Source: an uncultured Christensenella sp.
Lineage (GTDB): Bacteria; Bacillota; Clostridia; Christensenellales; UBA1242
DNA length: 64,000 nt
Assembly: GCA_905207515.1 (NCBI GenBank)
Contig: CAJLLK010000001.1
Coordinates: forward strand, 13,483 to 77,482
Direction of reading: 5' to 3'
Each line of letters begins with the position of its first letter. Within the stretch, counting starts at the first letter, position 1. A model generated the notes under the pieces. The model saw only the letters and a list, made by a program, of their open reading frames with translations. It did no database searches and had not been told where the DNA came from. Positions 54,743 to 63,869 of this stretch are shown piece by piece. Position numbers and translations under genes: made by a program.

Positions 54743-55672
54743 CTAAAAGAAGATTGTCAAAAACATGCCTGTCGCCACCCCGATGCAATATTGCAAAAGC
54801 AAAATTCCAAAGTTTTGAAGCATATGTTTTTTGTTTCGGCTGAACAAAATGAACAATCCCACGCCTGCACCCGCAGAAAGCCCTGCAACCAACGCCGGAA
54901 ACGACAGCGTTCCATAGATGAACAGTTCCACAAGCAAAACTGAAGATGCACAATTTGGAATGAGCCCAATCAAGCTTGCAATCAAAACCTGAAGATACAT
55001 GTTTGTTGTCAGCAAATTTTCAAGCGCTTCCGTTCCACAATAACCGATAATCAAGTTGATAATTAAAGTCGCCACAAAAATGTAAATCACAATGCTGAAT
55101 GTGTGTTTAAATGCGTCCAAGAAGATGTTGTCTGCGCAGCAATCACCGTGTTCGTGCCCGCAGTCAGATTTACAATGGTCGCAATGCACATGACCGCACT
55201 CATGTTTGTGACTGTGCGGTTCATTTGAAACCACTTCGACATTGACAGCGTGTTGCTTTTTGCGACTTGAAAAAATCTTGACGCCCAAATCGACCAAATA
55301 CCCCCAAAAAATGGCAAAAACAATCTTCACGCCAATCAAAATCAGCATATCGATGATGCTGTCTGGGTTTGAAATCATGATTGGAATTGCTTCGTCAGAT
55401 GTTGCCACAAAAACTGCCACCAAAGTGCCGAGCGAGACCTTTTTCTCTGAATAAAGGTCAGCAATCACCGAAGAAAACCCGCACTGTGGCACACATCCCA
55501 AGAAAGCGGCATATAAAACACTGGTTTTTCGGTTTTTAGCCAAAAATCCACTGAATTTGTGGCTGTGGTCATGCGACAAAAAAGAAACCAAAAGGTATGC
55601 CAGAAAAAGAATAGGCAAAACCTTTAAGCAATCCAAAACCGCATCATATAATCTGTCTGCAAAAATTTCCAT
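54743..55672 (-). CDS. Putative heavy-metal exporter permease (ArsP_2-like, about 10 helices)
   Basis: A protein of about 309 residues with two similar membrane halves: GCVPQCGFSSVIADLY in the first and GLIPNCASSVLLVELF in the second. This matches the putative 10-TM heavy-metal exporter family (often called arsenic efflux protein). Between them lies a His/Cys-rich loop (HSHKHECGHVHCDHCKSDCG, about residues 153-180) likely to bind metal. The substrate is unproven. ATG 55672 is preferred over 55681, which lies too close to the -10 box. Single gene. Confidence 0.8.
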   Translation of the reverse strand: MEIFADRLYDAVLDCLKVLPILFLAYLLVSFLSHDHSHKFSGFLAKNRKTSVLYAAFLGCVPQCGFSSVIADLYSEKKVSLGTLVAVFVATSDEAIPIMISNPDSIIDMLILIGVKIVFAIFWGYLVDLGVKIFSSRKKQHAVNVEVVSNEPHSHKHECGHVHCDHCKSDCGHEHGDCCADNIFLDAFKHTFSIVIYIFVATLIINLIIGYCGTEALENLLTTNMYLQVLIASLIGLIPNCASSVLLVELFIYGTLSFPALVAGLSAGAGVGLFILFSRNKKHMLQNFGILLLQYCIGVATGMFLTIFF

Positions 55673-55682
55673 AACCGCCATT

Positions 55683-55710
55683 ATTATAACACAAGTGATA
55701 AAAAATGCAA
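55683..55710 (-). promoter_or_regulatory. Promoter of the heavy-metal exporter gene (near-leaderless)
   Basis: TTGCAT (55705-55710), 16 nt, TATAAT (55683-55688), extended by TG. The predicted start of transcription is 3-5 nt before ATG 55672. No metal-regulator operator or gene was recognised. Confidence 0.6.
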
Positions 55711-55751
55711 ATTTTTTTTATAAATTCTTTAATTTTAAAACAGTCAAAAAG

Positions 55752-55780
55752 TTGACTATTTTGTCAAGCCTATGTAAAAT
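55752..55780 (+). promoter_or_regulatory. Promoter of the MacB-type ABC transporter gene
   Basis: TTGACT (55752-55757), 17 nt, TAAAAT (55775-55780). The -35 box is also the right arm of a small hairpin (AGTCAA/TTGACT) that could bind a regulator. Confidence 0.65.
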
Positions 55781-55810
55781 AAACTTTATCAAAACATTTA
55801 GGAGTTTTAA

Positions 55811-57922
55811 ATGCAAAACAAAGAACTTGAACTCATCAACGTAAACAAAAAATACAAGCTTTCAAACAAAGAAAGTTTTCAAGCGCTGTATGACATTTCA
55901 ATTTCATTTGACAAAGGCGAACTTGTTTCCATTGTCGGCGAAAGCGGAAGTGGAAAATCTACGCTTATGAACCTTATTGGCGGTCTTGACAGCGATTTCA
56001 CTGGCACAATCATCTCTGGCGGAGAAAACTTGGGCAAACTTTCTGACAAACAGCTTGACAAATATCGAAAAAACAAAGTCGGCTTTGTTTTTCAATCGTT
56101 CAATCTGATTTCTCATCTTTCAATTTTGGATAACGTCACCCTTGCTCTCACACTTTCAAATGTTGGAGAAAAAGAAAAAATTTCCCGCGCAACCGAAATC
56201 TTGAAACGTGTCGGACTTGAAGACCAACTCAAGAAAAAACCGACGCAGCTTTCTGGCGGTCAAAAGCAAAGAGTTGCCATCGCCCGTGCGCTTATCAACG
56301 ACCCTGACATCATCATCGCCGACGAACCAACTGGTTCGCTTGACAGTGGCACTTCCATGCAAATTTTGGAAATTTTGAAAGAGATTGCTGACAGCGGAAA
56401 ATTGGTCATCATGGTCACCCACTCAGAAAAAGTGGCTTCAGTTTCTTCAAGAGTGGTCGAAATTTCTGATGGAAGAATAATAAGTGACCACCAAAATCCA
56501 AATTACAAGAAAAACAAACCAAAAATTTTAGAAGAAAAACAAGAAAATTCGACAGAAAACAAAAAACAAGTCAAAAACTTTAAAGAAAAACAAAATCTCT
56601 CAATGTGGTCGGCAATCAAACTTTCTTTTCACAACATGTGGGCAAGCAAAGTGAAAAACTTTCTTATGGCATTTGGCGTTGCCATCGGAATTGGCAGTTT
56701 GATTTTGATGATGTCGTTCAGCTCAGGCATAACAGACTATATCAACAACCTTATGAAATCATATTCCGACCCGACAATTGTGACGATTTCAAAGAAAAGC
56801 GAATCCACCGACCCAATAGAATATTTCAACAATGCTTCTTTTACGGATGAAGAAATTTCAACATTAATAGAAAACATAAACGCTTATCTCGCAGAACAAA
56901 ATCTTGATTTTACTGTTGCAAATGGTGAAAATGGCAATGTTGATTATGGATTTGGAATGTTCACAGCTTTGTCAGATGCAAAAGTAAACTTTAGTCCAAG
57001 CGGAAATTATATTCAAAACGAAGAAGACCCTGACTATGACATTGTTTCACAAAAAATTTATTATTTATATTCTATTCCGCCTTATTATACCCAACAAAAT
57101 GTTATAGATGGAGAAATGAGCTCTGCTCCTGTTTTGGACAATGACGGAGACATGATTGGTGGCGGAGGTTTTATGTTTACTCCAACCATTTCAAGGCTGT
57201 TTGGAGAAGATGAAGATATGCTTGGAAAAGAAGTTGAAATTTCATTTACGATAGGTGGAAACAAACTTGATTTTAAAGATACAATTTGCGGTGTTATGGA
57301 CACTTCTGTCATGTCAGGTTTCCTTGTTGTTTATGTTGATTATGACTATTTGCAATATCTTTTCCAACAAAACAACGTAGACTTTGCCCCTACCACCATT
57401 TACATCCAAACTCCTTCTGAAGAAATCACCAATGCGATAAACAGATATATTTCCACCACCGAAAACTATGTTGGCTCAATTGAAGAACAACTTGCAAACA
57501 TGTTCAACAACATGCTCAGCATCATCGGAACTTCACTTGTTGTCATTTCATGCATTTCACTTGTTGTTTCCGCAATGATGATTTTGGTGGTTTTGTATAT
57601 GAGTGTCACCGAACGCACAAAAGAAATCGGCGTTCTCAAGTCCATTGGTGCACGAAGAAAAGACATCAAGCGAATTTTCACATCTGAAAGCTTTTTGGTC
57701 GGCGTTTTGAGTGGTGTCTTTGGCATTTTGTTTAATCTGATTTTGACACTGGTGGTTTGGCTTGTTTTGACCAGCACAATTGGCTTGGCGCCGATTTCAT
57801 ATCGCTGGTGGTATTTTGTGGTTGCTCTTGGTGTTTCTGTTGTCATAAGCATGCTCGCCGGGCTTTATCCAGCAAGCAAAGCAGCCAAACTTGACCCTGT
57901 TGAAAGCTTAAGAAGAGAATAA
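55811..57922 (+). CDS. MacB-type ABC transporter, ATPase fused to FtsX-like permease
   Basis: A 703-residue fusion. The ATPase (residues 1-230) has Walker A GESGSGKST, signature LSGGQKQRVAIARAL and Walker B IIIADEPTGSLDS. A Lys-rich linker follows, then the permease: one helix (about 285), a large extracytoplasmic domain (about 305-575) and three C-terminal helices with the FtsX motif MSVTERTKEIGVLKSIGARR. The layout is that of MacB-type mechanotransmission transporters, which export peptides or lipoproteins. No accessory MacA or two-component genes are beside it. Confidence 0.93.
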   Translation: MQNKELELINVNKKYKLSNKESFQALYDISISFDKGELVSIVGESGSGKSTLMNLIGGLDSDFTGTIISGGENLGKLSDKQLDKYRKNKVGFVFQSFNLISHLSILDNVTLALTLSNVGEKEKISRATEILKRVGLEDQLKKKPTQLSGGQKQRVAIARALINDPDIIIADEPTGSLDSGTSMQILEILKEIADSGKLVIMVTHSEKVASVSSRVVEISDGRIISDHQNPNYKKNKPKILEEKQENSTENKKQVKNFKEKQNLSMWSAIKLSFHNMWASKVKNFLMAFGVAIGIGSLILMMSFSSGITDYINNLMKSYSDPTIVTISKKSESTDPIEYFNNASFTDEEISTLIENINAYLAEQNLDFTVANGENGNVDYGFGMFTALSDAKVNFSPSGNYIQNEEDPDYDIVSQKIYYLYSIPPYYTQQNVIDGEMSSAPVLDNDGDMIGGGGFMFTPTISRLFGEDEDMLGKEVEISFTIGGNKLDFKDTICGVMDTSVMSGFLVVYVDYDYLQYLFQQNNVDFAPTTIYIQTPSEEITNAINRYISTTENYVGSIEEQLANMFNNMLSIIGTSLVVISCISLVVSAMMILVVLYMSVTERTKEIGVLKSIGARRKDIKRIFTSESFLVGVLSGVFGILFNLILTLVVWLVLTSTIGLAPISYRWWYFVVALGVSVVISMLAGLYPASKAAKLDPVESLRRE

Positions 57923-57941
57923 AAATCGAAAAAGGTATCTT

Positions 57942-58595
57942 ATGATAAATGTAAAAAGATTTTTGAAAGAAAACTCTGATTTGCGATATGCCGAATTCAA
58001 TAAAAAATTTATTAACACACGCTATCTTATCATCGGAGTTCGTCTTCCAACATTGCAGAAATTTGCAAAGGAAATTGAGCCTGAATATATTGAATTTGAT
58101 GAAAATTTGTCTCATGAAGAAATCATGTTGTACATTTATTGTGCCGGCTGCTTTAAAACAGAAGATGAACAACTTGAATATCTTCAAAACATCTTGCCTT
58201 ACATCGACAATTGGGCAACCTGCGACTGCACAGGAGCATTAAAAAAGTTGAAAGGCGAAAAATCTTTTCAATTCTTTTCCAACCTCATAAAAAGCGATAA
58301 AGAATTTGAAATTAGGGCTGGAATAATTGGTTTCATGAAAAACTTTCTTAAAACAGGAAAATTAAATGAGATTTTGGCTCAAATCAGAGAAGTAAAGTCA
58401 GACGCATATTATGTCAAAATGGGCATTTCATGGTTTTATGCAGAGCTTTGCGCCTTTAACAGTGAACTTGCTGTCGAAGAAATCAAAAACACACAAGACA
58501 AATTCATAAGAAACAAATCAATTTCAAAAGCCAAAGAAAGTTTCAGAGTCTCTGCCACAACAAAAGCAGAATTGGAAAAACTTAGAATGAAATAA
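57942..58595 (+). CDS. DNA alkylation repair protein (AlkD-like)
   Basis: A 217-residue HEAT-like helical protein of the AlkD family, which excises alkylated bases. The family stretches LIIGVRLPTLQKFAKEI, DNWATCDCTGALKKL and VKMGISWFYAELCAF are present; the Trp/Asp in NWATCD correspond to the active-site region. Normal length (AlkD about 220-235). 19 nt after the ABC gene, with SD AAAGGT. Confidence 0.88.
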   Translation: MINVKRFLKENSDLRYAEFNKKFINTRYLIIGVRLPTLQKFAKEIEPEYIEFDENLSHEEIMLYIYCAGCFKTEDEQLEYLQNILPYIDNWATCDCTGALKKLKGEKSFQFFSNLIKSDKEFEIRAGIIGFMKNFLKTGKLNEILAQIREVKSDAYYVKMGISWFYAELCAFNSELAVEEIKNTQDKFIRNKSISKAKESFRVSATTKAELEKLRMK

Positions 58596-58631
58596 AATTT
58601 TCAATCAAAAAATTTGCTGATTTTAAACAAT

Positions 58632-58662
58632 AAAAAAGAGAGCATCAAACGCTCTCTTTGTT
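58632..58662. terminator. Bidirectional terminator between the AlkD-like gene and rplS
   Basis: GAGAGC (58638-58643) and GCTCTC (58651-58656) around a 7-nt loop, with an A run on the left and T-rich sequence on the right. Confidence 0.85.
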
Positions 58663-58664
58663 TT

Positions 58665-59015
58665 TTAGTTGTTGTCAGCTGCTTTAACCTTGGCTGCTTT
58701 GCCAGTGAGTTCTCTGACATAATAGAGTTTTGCTCTTCTTGGCTTACCTTTTCTCACCACTTCAATTTTGGCAATTTTTGGTGAATGAACAGGAAAAGTT
58801 TTTTCAACTCCAACGCCATAAGAAATTTTTCTTACAGTGAAAGTTTCTCTGATTCCGCCATTTTTTCTGGCAATCACAACGCCTTCAAAAGCTTGCAATC
58901 TTTCTTTGTCGCCTTCTTTGATTGTGACTGTAACTTTCACAGTGTCACCAATGGCGAATTCTGGAACAGATTCTTTCATGTTTTCTCTTTCCAATTGGTC
59001 AATAATATTTGCCAT
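58665..59015 (-). CDS. rplS: Ribosomal protein L19
   Basis: A 116-residue L19 at the subunit interface. [44 protein letters not shown] and [12 protein letters not shown] are typical. SD AGGAG. In many Firmicutes rplS follows trmD; here yraN and rbgA lie between, and rplS has its own promoter. Confidence 0.98.
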   Translation of the reverse strand: MANIIDQLERENMKESVPEFAIGDTVKVTVTIKEGDKERLQAFEGVVIARKNGGIRETFTVRKISYGVGVEKTFPVHSPKIAKIEVVRKGKPRRAKLYYVRELTGKAAKVKAADNN

Positions 59016-59093
59016 GACTTATCTCCTTTTTTCAGATTTTCGACATGATGCTCATAAAGTAAAAACTAAAGCGGAACACCCGAAGTCTTTTTG

Positions 59094-59123
59094 ATTATAA
59101 CACAACCAAACACACAAAAACAA
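59094..59123 (-). promoter_or_regulatory. Promoter of rplS with a short leader
   Basis: TTGTTT (59118-59123), 18 nt, TATAAT (59094-59099) with upstream TG. A leader of about 70 nt (59016-59087) follows; it may hold an L19-type autoregulatory structure, but I cannot confirm that by eye. Confidence 0.55.
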
Positions 59124-59152
59124 GTGTTTTTACAAAAAAATTTGAAAACATT

Positions 59153-59509
59153 TCAAAAAGCGTTTTCAATGTGGTCGATTTGGTCGCCCGAAACTTCAAT
59201 AACATCAAACCGTGTGTCGTTCAGGCTCTTGTTTTTCAGCATAAGATAAACTTCAGCAACTTTTCTGATTTTGTTTTGTTTTTGAGCGTTTACGGCTTCA
59301 ATCGGCCTGCCATATGCAAAAGTCGAGCGATTTTTAACTTCAACAAAAACAATAACGCCATCTTTTTCGGCAATGATGTCGATTTCGCCCAGCTTGATTT
59401 TAAAATTTGTCTGCAAAATTTTATATTTTTTCTTTTTCAAAAAATTTGCCGCTAAAATTTCGCCCTTGTCGCCATTTATTTTGTTGTTAATTTTTGCAAG
59501 GTCTTTCAA
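59153..59509 (-). CDS. YraN-family endonuclease-like protein (UPF0102)
   Basis: A 118-residue protein with a PDDEXK nuclease-like fold: GEILAANFLKKKKYKIL, KLGEIDIIAEKDGVIVFVEVKNR is the core (Glu, Asp and ExK). The function is not firmly known. It usually lies between rnhB or rbgA and rplS or dprA, as here. 15 nt after rbgA. Confidence 0.92.
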   Translation of the reverse strand: MKDLAKINNKINGDKGEILAANFLKKKKYKILQTNFKIKLGEIDIIAEKDGVIVFVEVKNRSTFAYGRPIEAVNAQKQNKIRKVAEVYLMLKNKSLNDTRFDVIEVSGDQIDHIENAF

Positions 59510-59524
59510 AACACTCTCCTTTTG

Positions 59525-60337
59525 TCAATCTAAAGTGATTTTGCCCAGCCTGCCTTTTCGAAAATCGTCGACAACACTTTTTGCTGTGCGTTCAAGGTCA
59601 AGCTCGCCGCCGTTTGTGACAAACTTGCGCAGCGTTGCGATTTCTTCAAGTGTGGTTTTGTTTTCGTATCTTTTTTTGACATTTTCTGGATATTGCTCAA
59701 GTAAAATTTTCAAAAGGTCATTTGCCAAATCGACAAAATCCAAAATTTCATCTCTCACACTGCCGACAAATGCAAGTTTTTTGGCGGTTTCTTGATTTTC
59801 GATGTTTGGATAAAGTGTTCCAGGTGTGTCATAGACTTCAATTCCGCCGCCTATAGGAAGCCAAAGCCCGTGTTTTGTGACGCCTGCTTTGTTCCCCGTG
59901 ATTGCCTTGGCTTTTTTGCAGAGATTGTTCACCAAAGTGCTCTTGCCACAATTTGGAATGCCAACCACCATTGTTCTGATGCTTGGTTTAATTCCCTTGT
60001 TTTTATATTTTTCAATCTTTTCAGAAGCAAGCGTTTTAATCTTTTCGACAATCAAATCAGATTTGCCTGAAAGAGTGCTGTTAAACAACAAAAAGTCGCT
60101 TGTCTTTGATTTAAACTGTGGCAAGAGGGCTTTGATTTTCTTTTCGTCTGCCATGTCAATTTTGTTGAAAACATAAAGCACAGGCTTGTTTTGGGTGATT
60201 TCGTTGAGCGACGGGTTTATCGAAGCCAGTGGAATGCGCGCGTCAAGAATATAAGTGACAACATCGACTTTTTTGAGCTGTTCGCTTATATCTTTCAATG
60301 CTTTATGCATATGACCTGGAAACCAATTGATTTTCAT
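59525..60337 (-). CDS. rbgA: RbgA (YlqF), ribosome assembly GTPase
   Basis: A 270-residue circularly permuted GTPase needed for late 50S assembly. MKINWFPGHMHKALKDI is the family start; G4 VFNKIDM comes before G1 GIPNCGKSTLVN and G3 DTPGTLYP. Start ATG 60337 has SD AGGAG; 10 upstream codons inside the repeat are rejected. A palindromic repeat directly precedes the SD. Confidence 0.96.
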   Translation of the reverse strand: MKINWFPGHMHKALKDISEQLKKVDVVTYILDARIPLASINPSLNEITQNKPVLYVFNKIDMADEKKIKALLPQFKSKTSDFLLFNSTLSGKSDLIVEKIKTLASEKIEKYKNKGIKPSIRTMVVGIPNCGKSTLVNNLCKKAKAITGNKAGVTKHGLWLPIGGGIEVYDTPGTLYPNIENQETAKKLAFVGSVRDEILDFVDLANDLLKILLEQYPENVKKRYENKTTLEEIATLRKFVTNGGELDLERTAKSVVDDFRKGRLGKITLD

Positions 60338-60353
60338 ACAATCTCCTATATTT

Positions 60354-60395
60354 TGTGTATTATGCATTGCATATCACACTATATTTGGTGTATTA
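60354..60395. repeat. Palindromic GCATAAYAC-family repeat between trmD and rbgA
   Basis: TTGTGTATTATGCA, then TTGCATATCACAC and GTGTATTATTCA. The end contains the trmD stop codon, as the obg copy does. The other end lies a few bases from the rbgA SD. Confidence 0.7.
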
Positions 60396-61058
60396 TTCAT
60401 CCAACAAATCACTTCGCAGAGCTTTTGTTCTTTTCAAACTCTGTTCTTTTCGCCACTTTTCAACTTCTTGATGATTTCCAGAAATCAAAACATCTGGAAC
60501 TTTCAGTCCCATAAATTCTTGCGGTCTGGTGAACTGTGGATATTCCAAAAGACCATTTGAAAAGCTCTCATTTTGCAGACTTTCTTTTGAAATCACTCCG
60601 TCAACAAACCTTGCAAGGCAATCTATGATGACCATTGTCGGAAGTTCGCCACCCGTCAAAATATAGTCACCAATTGAAATTTGTTCGATGTCAAAAAGCT
60701 GAAAAATTCGCTCGTCCACCCCTTCATAATGCCCGCAGACAAAAATCAAATGTTCAAATCTCGACAGTTCTTCGGCTTTTTTTGTGTTTAGCGTTTTGCC
60801 AATTGGCGATGGAAAAATTATCTTGCTTTTTTCTGTGTAAACCGATTTTATGGCGTCAAACAAAGGCTGAACAGTCATCAACATTCCTGCTCCGCCACCA
60901 AAAGGATAGTCATCACACTTTTTGTGTTTATCCTTTGAAAATTGTCTTATGTCAACGACATTGATTTCCAAAATGCCGCTTTCTTCCGCTCTGCCCAAAA
61001 TGCTGGTTTTGAGTGGAGCAAACGCTTCTAGAAACAATGTGAGAATATCTATTTTCAT
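60393..61058 (-). CDS. trmD: tRNA (guanine-37-N1)-methyltransferase
   Basis: A 221-residue TrmD. MKIDILTLFLEAFAPL, DYPFGGGAGMLMTVQPLFDAI, GHYEGVDERI and SIGDYILTGGELP are all hallmarks of the knotted SAM site. It methylates G37 to prevent frameshifts. It is slightly short at the C-terminus (usual about 240), where the repeat begins. Overlaps rimM by 4 nt. Confidence 0.97.
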   Translation of the reverse strand: MKIDILTLFLEAFAPLKTSILGRAEESGILEINVVDIRQFSKDKHKKCDDYPFGGGAGMLMTVQPLFDAIKSVYTEKSKIIFPSPIGKTLNTKKAEELSRFEHLIFVCGHYEGVDERIFQLFDIEQISIGDYILTGGELPTMVIIDCLARFVDGVISKESLQNESFSNGLLEYPQFTRPQEFMGLKVPDVLISGNHQEVEKWRKEQSLKRTKALRSDLLDE

Positions 61059-61552
61059 TCTTGGCTCACCTTTGCCCCGTCAAATTCTTTTCGGATGCAA
61101 TAAAAACTTCGCCCTACAGTTTTGAAGATGTCTTTTTTGAATGGCACTTCGTAAAGATGACCATCTTCTTTGACAATCAAAATATCATCAAAACCATAGT
61201 CAGTGACATCCATAATCTGCCCGACAAGCTCGTGATTTTCGTCATAGATAAGCATGCCAACCAAATCGTCTATCAAAAATTCGTCAACCGCCAGTTTTTC
61301 AAACTCTTCTTTTGTGATGTAAACCTTTTTGTTGCGATATTTTTCCGCTGTCGTGCGGTCTGGAATTTCTTGAAACATAACATAAGCATAGCCGAGTCTG
61401 AAACTTGCCGACTTGACCACGCTTTCTCGCTTTTCGATATAAAGCTTATGTTTTCCATTAAAAATCGCAGGGATATCAATTGAAGGAAGAATTTTCACTT
61501 CCCCTTTGACACCCTGCGGTTTGATAATTTTTCCTGCGCAAACAAACTCCAT
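61055..61552 (-). CDS. rimM: RimM, 30S maturation factor
   Basis: A 165-residue RimM that binds S19 during 30S assembly. GKIIKPQGVKGEVKILP is the N-terminal signature; the C-terminal PRC-barrel contains DDLVGMLIYDENHELVG. Between khpA (2 nt) and trmD (overlap). Confidence 0.95.
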   Translation of the reverse strand: MEFVCAGKIIKPQGVKGEVKILPSIDIPAIFNGKHKLYIEKRESVVKSASFRLGYAYVMFQEIPDRTTAEKYRNKKVYITKEEFEKLAVDEFLIDDLVGMLIYDENHELVGQIMDVTDYGFDDILIVKEDGHLYEVPFKKDIFKTVGRSFYCIRKEFDGAKVSQE

Positions 61553-61554
61553 GC

Positions 61555-61785
61555 TCAGTCCTCAAACTTCACGAAAACTTTTTTGTGAGTTTTTGAAGCA
61601 ACTGAACGCATGATTGTTCTTATGCTTGTGGCAGTTCTTCCGTTTTTGCCAATAACTTTTCCCAAATCAGAGCTTGCCACTTTGACACGAAAAGTTATTG
61701 TTTTGTCGTCTTCCTGTTTTTCAACTTCAACTGCATCTTCCTGTTCCACCAAAGTTTTAACAAGAAATTTCAACAAATCGTCCAT
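61555..61785 (-). CDS. khpA: KhpA (YlqC), KH-domain RNA-binding protein
   Basis: A 76-residue protein consisting of one KH domain with the GKNGRTATSIRTIMR loop. It binds RNA with KhpB in Gram-positives. Normal size and position between rpsP and rimM. Confidence 0.95.
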   Translation of the reverse strand: MDDLLKFLVKTLVEQEDAVEVEKQEDDKTITFRVKVASSDLGKVIGKNGRTATSIRTIMRSVASKTHKKVFVKFED

Positions 61786-61801
61786 TTCGTTCTCCTAAAA
61801 T

Positions 61802-62059
61802 TTATTTATTTTCTGGATTGATAGCGCCACTCTTAACCAAAATTGATTTGGCAGTTTCTGTTGGAAGCGCACCATTTTTAAGCCATTTTTGAGCTTTTTC
61901 GTTGTCGATTTTGATTTCTGCTGGATTTGTCAATGGATTGTAAGTTCCAAGAAGGTCAATATATTTTCCATCTCTTGGGCTTCTGCTATCAGCAACAACA
62001 ACACGATAAAAAGGTGATTTTTTGTCTCCCAATCTTGTCAATCTAATTTTAACAGCCAT
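61802..62059 (-). CDS. rpsP: Ribosomal protein S16
   Basis: An 85-residue S16, starting [20 protein letters not shown] and containing [29 protein letters not shown]. An 82-nt gap from ffh holds no promoter I can name. Confidence 0.98.
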   Translation of the reverse strand: MAVKIRLTRLGDKKSPFYRVVVADSRSPRDGKYIDLLGTYNPLTNPAEIKIDNEKAQKWLKNGALPTETAKSILVKSGAINPENK

Positions 62060-62141
62060 TTTTCTTCTCCTTTTAAATAAATTTTTGAAAGTTGTCTTTC
62101 GTTATATATAAATCAAAATTTGCATTTTGAGTTATACCATT

Positions 62142-63455
62142 TTAAAACATTCCTCTGAAACCCTTTTTGTTTTTCAGTTGTTTCATCATCTCTTTTGATT
62201 GTTCAAATTGTTTGAGAAGCGAGTTCACTTGTTGGATTGTTGTGCCGCTCCCTTCGGCAATTCGCCTTCTTCGGCTCGCTTTGATGATGTCAGGATTTTG
62301 CCTTTCTTCTTTTGTCATGCTCTGAATGATTGCCTTGTTTATGGCAAGTTGTTTCTCGTCAATATTGACGTTTTTCATTTTTGCAGACATGCCTGGAATC
62401 ATCCCCAAAATGTCGCTCAAACTACCCATTTTCTTCAAGCTTTCCATTTGCGTCAGATAGTCTTCAAACGTGAACGAATTTTCTCTGAACTTTGCCTCAA
62501 GTTTTTTTGCTTCTTCTTCGCTGACCGCTTCTTGTGCTTTTTCAATCAATGAAAGCACATCTCCCATGCCCAAAATTCTGCTGGCAATTCGGTCTGGATA
62601 GAAAGGTTCCAAATCGCCAATCTTTTCGCCTACGCCAGAAAATTTGATTGGTTTTCCAGTTATCGCCTTGATTGAAAGTGCTGCTCCGCCACGAGTGTCG
62701 CCGTCAAGTTTTGTAAGCACAACGCCTGTGATGTCCAAATCGTTGTTGAAGCTCTCAGCAATTGTCACAGCATCTTGACCCGTCATGGCGTCGACAACAA
62801 GCAAAATTTCCGTCGGCTTGACTTCTTTTTTGATGTCTTTGAGCTCTTGCATCAACTCTTGATTGATGTGGAGTCGCCCAGCCGTGTCGATGATTACCAC
62901 ATCATAACCTTGTTTTTTGGCGTGGTCAATTGATTGTTTTGCAGTCTTAACAGGGTTTTGCGTTCCGCGTTCAAACACTTCAACATTAGCCGTCTTTCCA
63001 ACCACTTGCAACTGATTGATTGCCGCAGGTCGATAGATGTCGCAAGCGACAAGAAGCGGCTTCTTTCCGCTCTTTTTCAAGTGATAGGCAAGCTTTCCGC
63101 ACATGGTTGTCTTTCCAGCACCTTGCAGCCCGCACATCATGATGACAGTCGGTGGATTTGAAGCAATTTGAAGTTTTTGATTGTCAGAAGAGATAAGTTT
63201 TGTCAGTTCGTCTTTGACAATTTTGATGACCATTTGACCTGGCGTCAAGCTTTTCATAACTTGCTCGCCAATCGCCTTTTCAGTGGTATCTGCGACAAAC
63301 TTTTTGGCAACCATATAGTTTACATCAGCTTCAAGAAGCGCAATTCTCACTTCACGCATAGCTTCTTTAATTTCAAGTTCGGTTAGCTTTCCGCGCTTTG
63401 TGAGTTTTGAAAAGATATGGTTGAATTTTTCTGATAATGATGAAAATAATGCCAT
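62142..63455 (-). CDS. ffh: Ffh, SRP54 GTPase
   Basis: A 437-residue Ffh. The N domain (residues 1-85), G domain with GLQGAGKTTMCGKLA, DTAGRLHIN and TKLDGD, and the Met-rich M domain (IPGMSAKMKN, RRRRIAEGSGTT) that holds the SRP RNA and signal peptide. Partner of the SRP RNA at 39917. Directly follows ylxM. Confidence 0.98.
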   Translation of the reverse strand: MALFSSLSEKFNHIFSKLTKRGKLTELEIKEAMREVRIALLEADVNYMVAKKFVADTTEKAIGEQVMKSLTPGQMVIKIVKDELTKLISSDNQKLQIASNPPTVIMMCGLQGAGKTTMCGKLAYHLKKSGKKPLLVACDIYRPAAINQLQVVGKTANVEVFERGTQNPVKTAKQSIDHAKKQGYDVVIIDTAGRLHINQELMQELKDIKKEVKPTEILLVVDAMTGQDAVTIAESFNNDLDITGVVLTKLDGDTRGGAALSIKAITGKPIKFSGVGEKIGDLEPFYPDRIASRILGMGDVLSLIEKAQEAVSEEEAKKLEAKFRENSFTFEDYLTQMESLKKMGSLSDILGMIPGMSAKMKNVNIDEKQLAINKAIIQSMTKEERQNPDIIKASRRRRIAEGSGTTIQQVNSLLKQFEQSKEMMKQLKNKKGFRGMF

Positions 63456-63785
63456 TTACAATTTCCTTAAAATTTCTTCGACTTTTTCTTTCAATTCTTT
63501 GCTTTCCGCCAAGCTTAAAAGCTCTGTCAAATCCGCTCGCAATGCGTTTCTCTTGGCATAAATTTGCAGAACGCTTTCAAATTCTTTCAATTTTTCGCAA
63601 GATTTGTCAATTGCGTCCAACACCGCTTGCCTTGAGATGTTTTTTTCTTGAGCAATTTCCGCCAGTGTCATGTTGAACTCAAAATAATCGCTCATGATTT
63701 TTTGTCTGTCTGCGCTGAGCAAATCGCCATAAAGGTCAAACAATCTGCCATATTCCACAAAATCTTGCAACTGAAATTTTGACAT
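63456..63785 (-). CDS. ylxM: YlxM, SRP-associated helix-turn-helix protein
   Basis: A 109-residue protein. LLSADRQKIMSDYFEFNMTL and AEIAQEKNISRQAVLDAI form a SigA region 4-like helix-turn-helix. In streptococci YlxM stimulates SRP activity. ATG 63785 has SD AAAGGAG. It ends at the ffh start, the conserved ylxM-ffh pair. Confidence 0.95.
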   Translation of the reverse strand: MSKFQLQDFVEYGRLFDLYGDLLSADRQKIMSDYFEFNMTLAEIAQEKNISRQAVLDAIDKSCEKLKEFESVLQIYAKRNALRADLTELLSLAESKELKEKVEEILRKL

Positions 63786-63825
63786 TCGCACTCCTTTGCG
63801 TCAAGCAAAATTGCTTTACAACTTG

Positions 63826-63854
63826 ATTATATCACAAGGATTTTCAAAAAGCAA
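63826..63854 (-). promoter_or_regulatory. Promoter of ylxM-ffh-rpsP-khpA-rimM-trmD
   Basis: TTGCTT (63849-63854), 17 nt, TATAAT (63826-63831). AAGCAATTTTGCTT, a small hairpin, lies between it and the SD. Confidence 0.65.
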
Positions 63855-63869
63855 CCATTTTTTCAAAAT

